Shown one piece after another: positions 45,852 to 54,339 of a stretch of 64,000 bases of DNA. The stretch covers positions 1 to 64,000 of the forward strand of contig NZ_JAIFYA010000001.1 of assembly GCF_019688735.1 (NCBI RefSeq), written 5' to 3'. The translations under genes were made by a program, and so were the position numbers. Within the stretch, counting starts at the first letter, position 1. The number at the start of each line of letters is the position of its first letter. The stretch comes from Thermosulfurimonas sp. F29. GTDB lineage: Bacteria; Desulfobacterota; Thermodesulfobacteria; Thermodesulfobacteriales; Thermodesulfobacteriaceae. Below the pieces are notes generated by a model. That model saw nothing but the letters and a program-made list of their open reading frames with translations. It was not told where the DNA came from and did no database searches.

Positions 45852-46584
45852 AACTTTGCTAGTAGATATACTGCAAATATCAGATTTATCAAGAACGGAT
45901 AAACTTTTGCTTTGCTTGGCTGTAGATAGCAAGCGGCCCAAACAAGTTCGTGAGATACGTGACATTGCTTATGAAGCGGGGCTGCGGGAGGTTAAGAAGT
46001 GGAATGTGTCAGACTATCTAAGAAAAGCTGTGCCCTTTGTCGCTAACACTAAGGATGGATGGTGTCTGACCACAGCTGGCCAACAACGTGTGCGCGAGAT
46101 CCTTGAAAATAAGAACCTAGCTCTTTTGCCTCCCAAGGACGTTGCCGTTAATCTTCGCAAAGAATTGGAGCGGATACCCGAAGCCATAACGGCTGCTTTC
46201 GTTGAGGAAGCTATCAAATGTTATGAATACCAACTTTATAGGGCTTTTGTAGTGTTGTCTTGGACTGGCGCTGTCGCTGTATTATACGACCATATACTTT
46301 CTGATTCTGATCGGTTGCTGACTTTCAATGCTGAGGCCCGGCGACGTAATGCGAGATGGAGAGATGCTACAACTAAGGATGACTTGGCGCGCATGAAAGA
46401 AAGTGATTTCTTGGACATCTTGGAAGCTATTTCCGTGATTGGCAAGAATACCAAGCAGCAACTCAAGGAATGCTTGCGGCTTAGAAATGCCTGTGCACAT
46501 CCCAGCACCTTACAAATCGGCCCTCACAAGGTGGCGGCTCACTTGGAGGTTCTTATCTTGAATGTCTTCTCGAAATTCGTGTAA
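45841..46584 (+). CDS. Cassette protein, HEPN-type (RNxxxH), second gene of the pair
   Basis: A 247-residue protein with a TTG start inside the end of the upstream gene. The N-terminal third has a winged-helix-like region (KRPKQVREIRDIAYEAGL then DGWCLTTAGQQRV). The C-terminal half is helical and contains CLRLRNACAHPSTL, a classic HEPN RNxxxH motif. This looks like an RNA-cleaving effector paired with the preceding small protein. No characterised two-gene system is recognised with certainty. Confidence 0.7.
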   Translation: MLDKTLLVDILQISDLSRTDKLLLCLAVDSKRPKQVREIRDIAYEAGLREVKKWNVSDYLRKAVPFVANTKDGWCLTTAGQQRVREILENKNLALLPPKDVAVNLRKELERIPEAITAAFVEEAIKCYEYQLYRAFVVLSWTGAVAVLYDHILSDSDRLLTFNAEARRRNARWRDATTKDDLARMKESDFLDILEAISVIGKNTKQQLKECLRLRNACAHPSTLQIGPHKVAAHLEVLILNVFSKFV

Positions 46585-46658
46585 GCCTAAACGCGTCCGG
46601 CGGACGGGCTTCGCCTCGCTCCGCTCGGCTCCGCCCGCCGCTGACGCCCTCGTTAGAA
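46585..46658 (+). repeat. attC-5
   Basis: Left box GCCTAAA(C) is slightly degenerate; right box is GTTAGAA. The arms GCGTCCGGCGGACGGGC / GCCCGCCGCTGACGC are strongly paired around TTCGCCTCGCTCCGC. Confidence 0.88.
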
Positions 46659-46660
46659 AG

Positions 46661-47044
46661 ATGACTTTTATTTTAAATATAGCCGGTCCACCAGGTTCAG
46701 GCAAAACAACTTTAGCTAAAATTATTGCTAAAGCTTTAAATTGGAAATATATCGCCTATGATAATATAGAATCTACAGATATAGAAAAATTGTTTAAAAA
46801 TCCTAAAATGTGGGCTTTTCCAATGCAAGTTAAATTTCTAATTAGTAAAGTAACTTCCATTTTATTAGCATTAAATGAGAGATGTAATATTGTAATAGAT
46901 CGTTCTGTTTATGAAGATATGGATATTTTTGCGAAGTATTTTTTTCTTAAAGGTTATATATCTGGAAAAGATTATAAACTATATTGTTATTTATCTAATA
47001 TAATTTTAAGGGTGCTCCCAAAACCCCATCTTTTAATATATTAA
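46661..47044 (+). pseudogene. Deoxynucleoside kinase-like cassette gene, truncated by IS630
   Basis: The 5' part of a gene for a nucleoside kinase of the dNK/thymidine-kinase-like family. Walker A is GPPGSGKTT, and the ERS-type substrate motif appears as VIDRSVYEDMDIFAKYF. The protein breaks off after LPKPHLLIY, where the family continues into an LD-containing strand. The TA in this last codon is where the IS630-type element begins. No 3' half is found beyond the element, where an inverted attC follows. Family members are about 200 residues; only 120-127 remain. Confidence 0.8.
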
Positions 47045-48151
47045 TGGGAGCGGAAAATGTATGACAGGGGGAAATTTTTATGGTAAACTAATTTTATGAA
47101 AGATGCTCGCTATTTATCCCCAAAAGCACAGGAAGCCATAAGACTTAGAGCCGTCCGAGCTGTTCTCAATGGCCAGTCTCAAACCCAGGTGGCCAAAACT
47201 TTTGGTGTGGCCAGAGGAACGGTTTCGAGATGGCTCAAGATCTATCGGGAAAAAGGCGAAGAGGCCCTTTTGGCCAAACCTCGCGGACGACCTAAGGGAG
47301 GAAAGCTTTTAGGCTGGCAGGTAGCTACTATTTGCAACCTCATTCGAGATCGTTATCCAGACCAGATGAAGCTTCCCTTTGCCCTTTGGACCAGAGAGGC
47401 TGTGGGGCAGCTCATAGAGAGGGAGTTTGGGATCAAGCTATCGGTATGGACGGTAGGGCGGTATTTGAGGCGGTGGGGGTTTACGCCGCAGAAGCCTTTG
47501 AAGCGGGCTTATGAACAGAATCCTAAGGAAGTGAAGGCGTGGCTTGAGGAGGAATATCCACAGATCAAGCAGAAGGCTCGGGAGGAAGGAGCGGAGATTT
47601 ACTGGGGAGACGAGACGGGAATCAGGTCTGACCATCAGGCAGGAAGGAGTTGGGCCCCTAAGGGGGAGACCCCGGTGGTGGAAGTAAGCGGCAAGCGATT
47701 TCGGTTCAACATGATATCGGCCATAAGCAACCGAGGGAAGTTGAAATTCATGATTTTTGGGGAGCGGTTTAATACGGAGATATTTATCGAATTTTTGCGA
47801 AGGCTCATAAGATCCAACGAAAAGAGGAAGATATTTCTGATCGTTGACAATCATAGGGTGCATCATGCGAAGAAGGTGTCAGAGTGGGTGAGGAGACATA
47901 AAGGAGAGATAGAGCTTTTCTTTTTACCGAAATACAGTCCGGAGTTGAATCCGGATGAATATTTGAATCAAGATGTGAAGACAAATGCAGTGGGAAGGAG
48001 GAAGTCCCGGACGAAAGAAGAATTGATGGGCAACGTGAGGAGCTATTTGATGAGTACGCAGAGGCAGCCGGAGATAGTGAAGAGTTACTTTCGCGCCCCG
48101 GCAGTCAGATATGCCATGTAATGTCACACATTAATTGCTCGGATTAATATA
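47037..48151 (+). mobile_element. IS630-family element
   Basis: The left end TATATTAATGGGAGCG and the right end, read inward as TATATTAATCCGAGCA, form imperfect inverted repeats that continue as ATGTATGACA / ATGTGTGACA. TA is the expected target. It interrupts the kinase gene on the left and abuts attC-6 on the right. The two flanks did not belong together originally, so a deletion or inversion accompanied or preceded the insertion. Ends are accurate to a few bases. Confidence 0.82.
47096..48121 (+). CDS. IS630-family transposase
   Basis: A 341-residue DDE transposase. The N-terminal helix-turn-helix is NGQSQTQVAKTFGVARGTVS. The catalytic residues lie in IYWGDETGIRSD, IFLIVDNHRVHHA and FFLPKYSPELNPDEY, which is the D-34-E type arrangement of IS630/Tc1. 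The frame is intact, so the element may be active. Confidence 0.93.
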   Translation: MKDARYLSPKAQEAIRLRAVRAVLNGQSQTQVAKTFGVARGTVSRWLKIYREKGEEALLAKPRGRPKGGKLLGWQVATICNLIRDRYPDQMKLPFALWTREAVGQLIEREFGIKLSVWTVGRYLRRWGFTPQKPLKRAYEQNPKEVKAWLEEEYPQIKQKAREEGAEIYWGDETGIRSDHQAGRSWAPKGETPVVEVSGKRFRFNMISAISNRGKLKFMIFGERFNTEIFIEFLRRLIRSNEKRKIFLIVDNHRVHHAKKVSEWVRRHKGEIELFFLPKYSPELNPDEYLNQDVKTNAVGRRKSRTKEELMGNVRSYLMSTQRQPEIVKSYFRAPAVRYAM

Positions 48152-48211
48152 TAACGTCTAAAATCAGCGGCCCTCCAGTATTGCTAGGTCCTCTGAAAAG
48201 GTTTGTTAGCT
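48149..48211 (-). repeat. attC-6, inverted orientation
   Basis: On the minus strand, boxes AGCTAAC and GTTATAT bound AAACCTTTTCAG ... GGCCGCTGATTTTAGAC, clearly related to the 61-bp attC group at 54-58 kb. All other attC sites point the other way. It lies between the IS630 right end and IS1634 copy B, without a gene. Confidence 0.82.
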
Positions 48212-48218
48212 TTTTATA

Positions 48219-50072
48219 CCCAACTTTGACACCCCGGGCAAAAAAATTCTCTTGTATCAACGGTTTTCGGGCACACTACCTCCACGTTCCACAACACCTT
48301 CTTCCTCTCCTGCCTCCAGCACCCTTCCCGGCACCCTCATACCCACCGCCCTGAACGCCTCATACGCCCTCCCCTCAAGCTCCGTCCTCACCAAATACTT
48401 CTTCCCGTCAACCGCAACCTCCACCGCCTTGAGCCTCTCAAGATCCCTCATCACCTCCCTGTAAGACCCCTTACATCCCGCCTCCTTAAGCCTCCTCATC
48501 ATCACCACCTCCAGCACAAAGGCCAAAAAGCAAACCATTATGTGGCCCCGTATCCGCTTCTCTGTCCAGTGATAAATAGGCCTCAGCTCCAAACCACTCT
48601 TGATCTCCCGAAAAGCCCTCTCCACCCTCCAAAGATCCCTATACGCCAGCGCCGCCTCCTCCACCCCAAGCTCCGTATTCGTCTCAAGCACATACTTCCC
48701 ATCATACCGCGCCTCCTCCTCCAATACCTCCCGATCTATCGTAACCTCCGCCCCCTTCACCTTCAAATATCGACGATAACCCCTATTCCCTATAAGCCCC
48801 TTAAGACCACCCGCCTTAAGCTTCTCCTCAAGCTTCCTTACCACCTCCTCCCTCGCAGCCCTCTCCCTCTCCGCCTCCTCCGGATTAAAACAAACCAGGT
48901 AACGCCTGCCTTCATGCCAGACCTCTTTTACCCTCAAATTCCCTTTCACCTTCCGGAAACGGCCCCCTCTACCCAAAACCTCCTTCATGGCCCTAAGCTT
49001 CCGCATCCTCACCCCCACCAAATACTCAAGCCCCAAAGCCTCGATCTCCTCCAAAATCTTCCGGCTCACCATCCCACGGTCAGCCACCAAAATCACCCGC
49101 CTCACCCGAAACCGACCCCGCAACTCCTTAAGCACCGCCCAAAATGTCTCTACATCCGCCGTAGCCCCGGGAAACACCTCGTGCCCTATCGGCATCCCCT
49201 CCCGCGTCATAAGTAAACCCAATATCACCTGCACACGGTCCGGCCTCCGGTCCTTCGAATATCCATACTCGCAAAACCCCTCCGCCCCTCTCCCCTCAAA
49301 ATACGCGCTCGTCGTGTCCCAAAACACCAAATCAAGCTCCAGACTGAAAAGATCCTTTATCCTCTCGAAAAGCTCTACCTCAATCTCGTCCTTATGATCG
49401 GCCAAAAAATCAAGAGCCCGGTAAAAATGATGAAGCTCAAGCCTCTCAAACTCCGGCCGATATACCGTCTCCTTCCATCGGCTAACCCCAAGCTTCGAGG
49501 CCGGGTCACAGAGCCTGTTCAAAACCATGGCAAAAACCGCTTCTTCCACATCTATGGAAATTTCCGTCCCAGAAAGAAGCTTCCTCAGAATCCTATCAAG
49601 CTTAAGATCTTCCCATAGCCTTCTAAAGATCAACGCCGGACCGAAATCCTTGGCCCATTTGGCCTCAAGGGATCGGGCACAAGCCTCTATCCATTGCCTC
49701 CGGGAAAACCTGGCCAGCCCTTCTATCAGCTTGTCCAGTTGACCCTCCTTAAGTTTTTCCAGCCGTCCCAGGTTGGCTACGATCCTCTGGCGTACTTTTC
49801 CGTTAACCCGCTTGCCCTCAACGATATAGAGGTAGGTCCTGGTGGAGCCGTCTTTGTTTTTGAAGGTTTTGGTGCGGATATACATAGCACTAAAATAGTA
49901 GCATGATTTTCTTGTTTGTCAAGATGTAATTTTGTAGGCATAGCACAACATTTGAAGGCTAAGAGGATGAGTCGTAGGTGGAAGGAGGGAATTAGAGGGG
50001 CATTTAGGGGTTATTTCGGGCCGAAAATGCTCACTTGAGATTCCCCAGCCCCTTCCGACTGTCAAACTTGGG
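48219..50072 (-). mobile_element. IS1634-family element, copy B
   Basis: The termini CCCAACTTTGACACCCCGG (48219) and, read inward from 50072, CCCAAGTTTGACAGTCGG form imperfect inverted repeats. The transposase gene is intact. The 5-bp flanks (TTATA and CTTGA) do not match, so this copy has lost one original flank by rearrangement. It is inverted relative to copy C and encodes an identical protein. Confidence 0.9.
48257..49885 (-). CDS. IS1634-family transposase (copy B)
   Basis: A 542-residue DDE transposase. The N-terminus is MYIRTKTFKNKDGSTRTYLY. The core has LDLVFWDTTSAYFEG (first Asp), VILVADRGMVSRKIL (second Asp) and the C-terminal YRDLWRVERAFREIKSGLEL (Glu). No lesion is seen. Same protein as at 52468-54096. 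Confidence 0.93.
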   Translation of the reverse strand: MYIRTKTFKNKDGSTRTYLYIVEGKRVNGKVRQRIVANLGRLEKLKEGQLDKLIEGLARFSRRQWIEACARSLEAKWAKDFGPALIFRRLWEDLKLDRILRKLLSGTEISIDVEEAVFAMVLNRLCDPASKLGVSRWKETVYRPEFERLELHHFYRALDFLADHKDEIEVELFERIKDLFSLELDLVFWDTTSAYFEGRGAEGFCEYGYSKDRRPDRVQVILGLLMTREGMPIGHEVFPGATADVETFWAVLKELRGRFRVRRVILVADRGMVSRKILEEIEALGLEYLVGVRMRKLRAMKEVLGRGGRFRKVKGNLRVKEVWHEGRRYLVCFNPEEAERERAAREEVVRKLEEKLKAGGLKGLIGNRGYRRYLKVKGAEVTIDREVLEEEARYDGKYVLETNTELGVEEAALAYRDLWRVERAFREIKSGLELRPIYHWTEKRIRGHIMVCFLAFVLEVVMMRRLKEAGCKGSYREVMRDLERLKAVEVAVDGKKYLVRTELEGRAYEAFRAVGMRVPGRVLEAGEEEGVVERGGSVPENR

Positions 50073-50073
50073 C

Positions 50074-50102
50074 TTGACTTTTTGTACAAATTATGGTATA
50101 AT
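50074..50102 (+). promoter_or_regulatory. Near-consensus sigma-70 promoter
   Basis: TTGACT and TATAAT are separated by exactly 17 bp, starting 2 bp outside the end of IS1634 copy B and pointing towards attC-7 and the DUF2971 gene at 50208. Probably the promoter of a former cassette, now driving the genes downstream. Confidence 0.65.
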
Positions 50103-50133
50103 GATTAAATACGGAGGGGGATATTAGGGGGCC

Positions 50134-50200
50134 CAGCAACAAGTCGCTTGAGCAGAACAGGTCTTCGATCTTTTCTGCTCAGCTGCGGCGTCTGTTAGAA
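50134..50200 (+). repeat. attC-7
   Basis: Degenerate left box CAGCAAC and right box GTTAGAA. The arms GAGCAGAA and TTCTGCTC pair across CAGGTCTTCGATCT, with flanking GTCGCTT / AGCTGCGGC. Different from the neighbouring attC group. Confidence 0.72.
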
Positions 50201-50207
50201 ATATGAA

Positions 50208-51215
50208 ATGAATTACACAATTACACAATTAAACAACACTATGTACAACAAATTAAATGATTTCATCGAAAATACTAAATTTGGTTTTCTCAGAGCTGCA
50301 TGGACTGCATCAAGCGGGTATTTAAAAAAGTATGGAGATATATTTTACTATCGAGGTGATCTAATTTTTCATTATACTGATCTTAATGGTTTAATAGGAA
50401 TTTTAACTAATAAAGGATTCTGGTTGTCTGATGCGAGATATTTAAATGATGCGGAAGAATTATACAATGGTGCTAATTTAGCTAAACAATTAATAAAAAA
50501 GTTGATATCTAAGCAACGTTACAATCATTTCAAAAAAGTCCTTGAAGATACTCTTGAAAAGCTTGAAACTTCTTCTTTTGAAAATCATTACATATGTTCA
50601 TTTACAATGGTTGCAGATACATTAGAACACTGGAGAGCATATGGAGAGAATGGCGCTGGCATATGCATAGGATTTAGCCTAAAACAAAAAACTGAATATC
50701 CACATTTTTTTCTCTTTCCACAGTATTATGTAGGAAAAGTTATATATAAAGATCAGCAAAAAACTGAAATATTGCTTTCCATAATACATAAATATAATCA
50801 CGAATTTATGCGAGATTTAAAAGAGAATAAGTATAATATCAAAATGTATAACGAAGAATATGTTAATGCGATGTTTCATTCATTGTCTTCGGTTTTTGTT
50901 AATTTTAAAAATAAAGCTTTTCAAACAGAGCAAGAAGTTCGTCTTATCGATTCGTCTGGAAATTTAGACTTCTATGAAAAAAAACGTTATAGAGTATCAA
51001 ATGGAGTAATTGTTCCGTACGTATGTACTTATGAAACAAAATTAAAAGACAGTTCAGGAAAAAGAATATATCCTGACAAATTGCCAATTACTAAGATTAT
51101 AGTAGGACCTTTAGCAAAACAAAATATAATAATTCAAAGTATTAAAGATTTTCTTAATGATCTTGGCTATAGCGATGTAGAGATATTGAAATCAAAAATT
51201 CCATATAGAGGTTAA
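50208..51215 (+). CDS. DUF2971-family cassette protein
   Basis: A 335-residue protein. LIFHYTDLNGLIGILTNKGF, the following WLSDARYLNDAEE and later YICSFTMVADTLEHWRAYGE plus GICIGFSLK are the DUF2971 signature. The family is of unknown biochemistry and is frequent in mobile and defence-rich regions. The fold around HYT/SDARYLNDAEE resembles ADP-ribosyltransferase-like arrangements, which I mention only as a possibility. Alternative start ATG at 50241. The DNA is strongly AT-rich. Its own attC (attC-8) follows 7 bp after the stop. Confidence 0.82.
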   Translation: MNYTITQLNNTMYNKLNDFIENTKFGFLRAAWTASSGYLKKYGDIFYYRGDLIFHYTDLNGLIGILTNKGFWLSDARYLNDAEELYNGANLAKQLIKKLISKQRYNHFKKVLEDTLEKLETSSFENHYICSFTMVADTLEHWRAYGENGAGICIGFSLKQKTEYPHFFLFPQYYVGKVIYKDQQKTEILLSIIHKYNHEFMRDLKENKYNIKMYNEEYVNAMFHSLSSVFVNFKNKAFQTEQEVRLIDSSGNLDFYEKKRYRVSNGVIVPYVCTYETKLKDSSGKRIYPDKLPITKIIVGPLAKQNIIIQSIKDFLNDLGYSDVEILKSKIPYRG

Positions 51216-51222
51216 TTAAGAA

Positions 51223-51276
51223 ACCTAACAAATCTTTTCACCCGATACAGCGGGCGGGTGAATTGGGACGTTAGAA
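51223..51276 (+). repeat. attC-8
   Basis: Boxes ACCTAAC and GTTAGAA with short arms TTTTCACCCG / CGGGTGAATT. The shortest attC here, at 54 bp. Confidence 0.88.
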
Positions 51277-51281
51277 TAACA

Positions 51282-52199
51282 ATGTATAAAATAGAATGTC
51301 CTTTTAAAATTATTGCTTCCCATTGTATTGAAGAATCTGGTTTTATTGGGTCAAATTATATAGAATTACGTGTTCCTCATACAATAAGCAATCCTTTTGG
51401 ATTAACTAACACAGAAGTTAATATAAATAAAACTTATGAAGATTCATACAAATTTTCCATTATTTCTAGCTCTTTATGCACCAAAGAAGATCAAATAAAT
51501 TTTATAGATTGTTTAGCAAAATTTTTTTCATTTTATATTAACGCTACAGAACCAAATCCTCATTATGGGACCTTTTTTATTAAAATTGACTGGTTTCATC
51601 TTAATATAACAAATACGACAAAAAATTTTCAAAATACTATATCGCTACGAGATGGTTTATCGATAACTACTAAAAGAATCTTTGATTTGTCAGTAGTTCC
51701 TTGGTCCATAAATCTGAATAATGATATATTAAATGACTTATTGCACTTTTATTATTCTGGTTCGAAAGAAGAACATGAAAAATCTAAATATTTTCATTGG
51801 TTTTTAATTTTAGAATATTTAGAACATACAAATAAATACAAAAAAATGTTTTCTGACCCTTTATTTGAAGGAATAGAAAAAATCAAAATAGAAAAACTTG
51901 CAGATTTTATGAAAGATGATAGAAAAAAGAGTATAATCAAAGGATTATTAAGGTACACTAAAAAGAAAAGAAGTGAAAAATTATTAGAATTCTTGAAATA
52001 CCTTGGCATCATTAAATATAAATCTTTCGATAAAATTCTTAAACTTAACGAACAAATTGTTAAAGAATTGATTGATGAACGTAATAGAATATTCCATATA
52101 GGAGAAAGTGTATCAAAAAGTTTGTTGTGGGGGCATCTATTTCCTATTGTAACAAAAATCCTTGAAATAGTATCTCTAAATCCAGAATTGTTGCTATAA
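51282..52199 (+). CDS. Cassette protein, Apea-like HEPN (RNxxxH)
   Basis: I chose the ATG at 51282, just after the R' box of attC-8; an upstream ATG at 51258 lies inside the attC. The 305-residue protein has a beta-rich N-terminal half. A helical C-terminal half follows, with HWFLILEYLEHTNKYKKMF and IDERNRIFHIGESV, which holds an RNxxxH HEPN motif with His-Ile-Gly after it, as in Apea-like HEPN proteins. These are often effectors of abortive infection. The stop TAA falls in the 5-bp target duplicated by IS1634 copy C, so the gene itself is intact. Confidence 0.75.
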   Translation: MYKIECPFKIIASHCIEESGFIGSNYIELRVPHTISNPFGLTNTEVNINKTYEDSYKFSIISSSLCTKEDQINFIDCLAKFFSFYINATEPNPHYGTFFIKIDWFHLNITNTTKNFQNTISLRDGLSITTKRIFDLSVVPWSINLNNDILNDLLHFYYSGSKEEHEKSKYFHWFLILEYLEHTNKYKKMFSDPLFEGIEKIKIEKLADFMKDDRKKSIIKGLLRYTKKKRSEKLLEFLKYLGIIKYKSFDKILKLNEQIVKELIDERNRIFHIGESVSKSLLWGHLFPIVTKILEIVSLNPELLL

Positions 52200-52361
52200 C
52201 CCAAGTTTGACAGTCGGAAGGGGCTGGGGAATCTCAAGTGAGCATTTTCGGCCCGAAATAACCCCTAAATGCCCCTCTAACCCAAGTTTGACAGTCGGAA
52301 GGGGCTGGGGAATCTCAAGTGAGCATTTTCGGCCCGAAATAACCCCTAAATGCCCCTCTAA
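52200..52361. repeat. 81-bp tandem duplication of the IS1634 left end
   Basis: Two consecutive identical 81-bp units, each beginning CCCAAGTTTGACAGTCGG and ending GCCCCTCTAA. Copies A and B have only one unit. Confidence 0.93.
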
Positions 52362-52467
52362 TTCCCTCCTTCCACCTACGACTCATCCTCTTAGCCTTCA
52401 AATGTTGTGCTATGCCTACAAAATTACATCTTGACAAACAAGAAAATCATGCTACTATTTTAGTGCT

Positions 52468-54096
52468 ATGTATATCCGCACCAAAACCTTCAAAAACAAA
52501 GACGGCTCCACCAGGACCTACCTCTATATCGTTGAGGGCAAGCGGGTTAACGGAAAAGTACGCCAGAGGATCGTAGCCAACCTGGGACGGCTGGAAAAAC
52601 TTAAGGAGGGTCAACTGGACAAGCTGATAGAAGGGCTGGCCAGGTTTTCCCGGAGGCAATGGATAGAGGCTTGTGCCCGATCCCTTGAGGCCAAATGGGC
52701 CAAGGATTTCGGTCCGGCGTTGATCTTTAGAAGGCTATGGGAAGATCTTAAGCTTGATAGGATTCTGAGGAAGCTTCTTTCTGGGACGGAAATTTCCATA
52801 GATGTGGAAGAAGCGGTTTTTGCCATGGTTTTGAACAGGCTCTGTGACCCGGCCTCGAAGCTTGGGGTTAGCCGATGGAAGGAGACGGTATATCGGCCGG
52901 AGTTTGAGAGGCTTGAGCTTCATCATTTTTACCGGGCTCTTGATTTTTTGGCCGATCATAAGGACGAGATTGAGGTAGAGCTTTTCGAGAGGATAAAGGA
53001 TCTTTTCAGTCTGGAGCTTGATTTGGTGTTTTGGGACACGACGAGCGCGTATTTTGAGGGGAGAGGGGCGGAGGGGTTTTGCGAGTATGGATATTCGAAG
53101 GACCGGAGGCCGGACCGTGTGCAGGTGATATTGGGTTTACTTATGACGCGGGAGGGGATGCCGATAGGGCACGAGGTGTTTCCCGGGGCTACGGCGGATG
53201 TAGAGACATTTTGGGCGGTGCTTAAGGAGTTGCGGGGTCGGTTTCGGGTGAGGCGGGTGATTTTGGTGGCTGACCGTGGGATGGTGAGCCGGAAGATTTT
53301 GGAGGAGATCGAGGCTTTGGGGCTTGAGTATTTGGTGGGGGTGAGGATGCGGAAGCTTAGGGCCATGAAGGAGGTTTTGGGTAGAGGGGGCCGTTTCCGG
53401 AAGGTGAAAGGGAATTTGAGGGTAAAAGAGGTCTGGCATGAAGGCAGGCGTTACCTGGTTTGTTTTAATCCGGAGGAGGCGGAGAGGGAGAGGGCTGCGA
53501 GGGAGGAGGTGGTAAGGAAGCTTGAGGAGAAGCTTAAGGCGGGTGGTCTTAAGGGGCTTATAGGGAATAGGGGTTATCGTCGATATTTGAAGGTGAAGGG
53601 GGCGGAGGTTACGATAGATCGGGAGGTATTGGAGGAGGAGGCGCGGTATGATGGGAAGTATGTGCTTGAGACGAATACGGAGCTTGGGGTGGAGGAGGCG
53701 GCGCTGGCGTATAGGGATCTTTGGAGGGTGGAGAGGGCTTTTCGGGAGATCAAGAGTGGTTTGGAGCTGAGGCCTATTTATCACTGGACAGAGAAGCGGA
53801 TACGGGGCCACATAATGGTTTGCTTTTTGGCCTTTGTGCTGGAGGTGGTGATGATGAGGAGGCTTAAGGAGGCGGGATGTAAGGGGTCTTACAGGGAGGT
53901 GATGAGGGATCTTGAGAGGCTCAAGGCGGTGGAGGTTGCGGTTGACGGGAAGAAGTATTTGGTGAGGACGGAGCTTGAGGGGAGGGCGTATGAGGCGTTC
54001 AGGGCGGTGGGTATGAGGGTGCCGGGAAGGGTGCTGGAGGCAGGAGAGGAAGAAGGTGTTGTGGAACGTGGAGGTAGTGTGCCCGAAAACCGTTGA
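52468..54096 (+). CDS. IS1634-family transposase (copy C)
   Basis: A 542-residue DDE transposase identical in sequence to that at 48257-49885, with the same FWDTTSAYFEG, VADRGMVSRK and RDLWRVERAFREIK motifs. Intact frame. Starts about 107 bp inside the inner copy of the duplicated left end. Confidence 0.93.
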   Translation: MYIRTKTFKNKDGSTRTYLYIVEGKRVNGKVRQRIVANLGRLEKLKEGQLDKLIEGLARFSRRQWIEACARSLEAKWAKDFGPALIFRRLWEDLKLDRILRKLLSGTEISIDVEEAVFAMVLNRLCDPASKLGVSRWKETVYRPEFERLELHHFYRALDFLADHKDEIEVELFERIKDLFSLELDLVFWDTTSAYFEGRGAEGFCEYGYSKDRRPDRVQVILGLLMTREGMPIGHEVFPGATADVETFWAVLKELRGRFRVRRVILVADRGMVSRKILEEIEALGLEYLVGVRMRKLRAMKEVLGRGGRFRKVKGNLRVKEVWHEGRRYLVCFNPEEAERERAAREEVVRKLEEKLKAGGLKGLIGNRGYRRYLKVKGAEVTIDREVLEEEARYDGKYVLETNTELGVEEAALAYRDLWRVERAFREIKSGLELRPIYHWTEKRIRGHIMVCFLAFVLEVVMMRRLKEAGCKGSYREVMRDLERLKAVEVAVDGKKYLVRTELEGRAYEAFRAVGMRVPGRVLEAGEEEGVVERGGSVPENR

Positions 54097-54254
54097 TACA
54101 AGAGAATTTTTTTGCCCGGGGTGTCAAAGTTGGGTATAACTCATATTGGAGACAAAGTTATCTTTTTAGATAAAAATCAAAAAAATTTTATTCTTTATCG
54201 AGATAAAAATATAAAATCCATCTCAATCGTAATAGAAAATAAGATGCATGAAAA

Positions 54255-54315
54255 TTCTAACAAACCTCTTCAGCGGACCGGCGTATCCGCCGTCCGCTGA
54301 GTTTGGACGTTAGAA
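54255..54315 (+). repeat. attC-9
   Basis: Boxes TTCTAAC and GTTAGAA. Arms CTTCAGCGGACCGGCG / CGCCGTCCGCTGAG. A member of the homogeneous 61-bp group. Confidence 0.95.
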
Positions 54316-54339
54316 GTAAAAATAGAGCGATAATCAATT

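Larger units (their letters stand above)
52200..54134 (+). mobile_element. IS1634-family element, copy C, with a duplicated left end
   Basis: It is flanked by a 5-bp target duplication TATAA (52195-52199 and 54135-54139). The left terminus starts CCCAAGTTTGACAGTCGG and the right terminus reads inward CCCAACTTTGACACC. The first 81 bp are present twice in tandem (52200-52280 and 52281-52361). Encodes the same transposase as copy B, on the opposite strand. The 120 bp between the element and attC-9 hold a short open frame without a start (GDKVIFLDKNQKNFILY) of unknown meaning. Confidence 0.92.

Noticed and set aside
48542..49397. Open frames opposite the IS1634 transposase (also 52956-53811)
   Set aside because: Low-complexity Pro/Leu/Ser-rich translations caused by the biased codons of the real gene.
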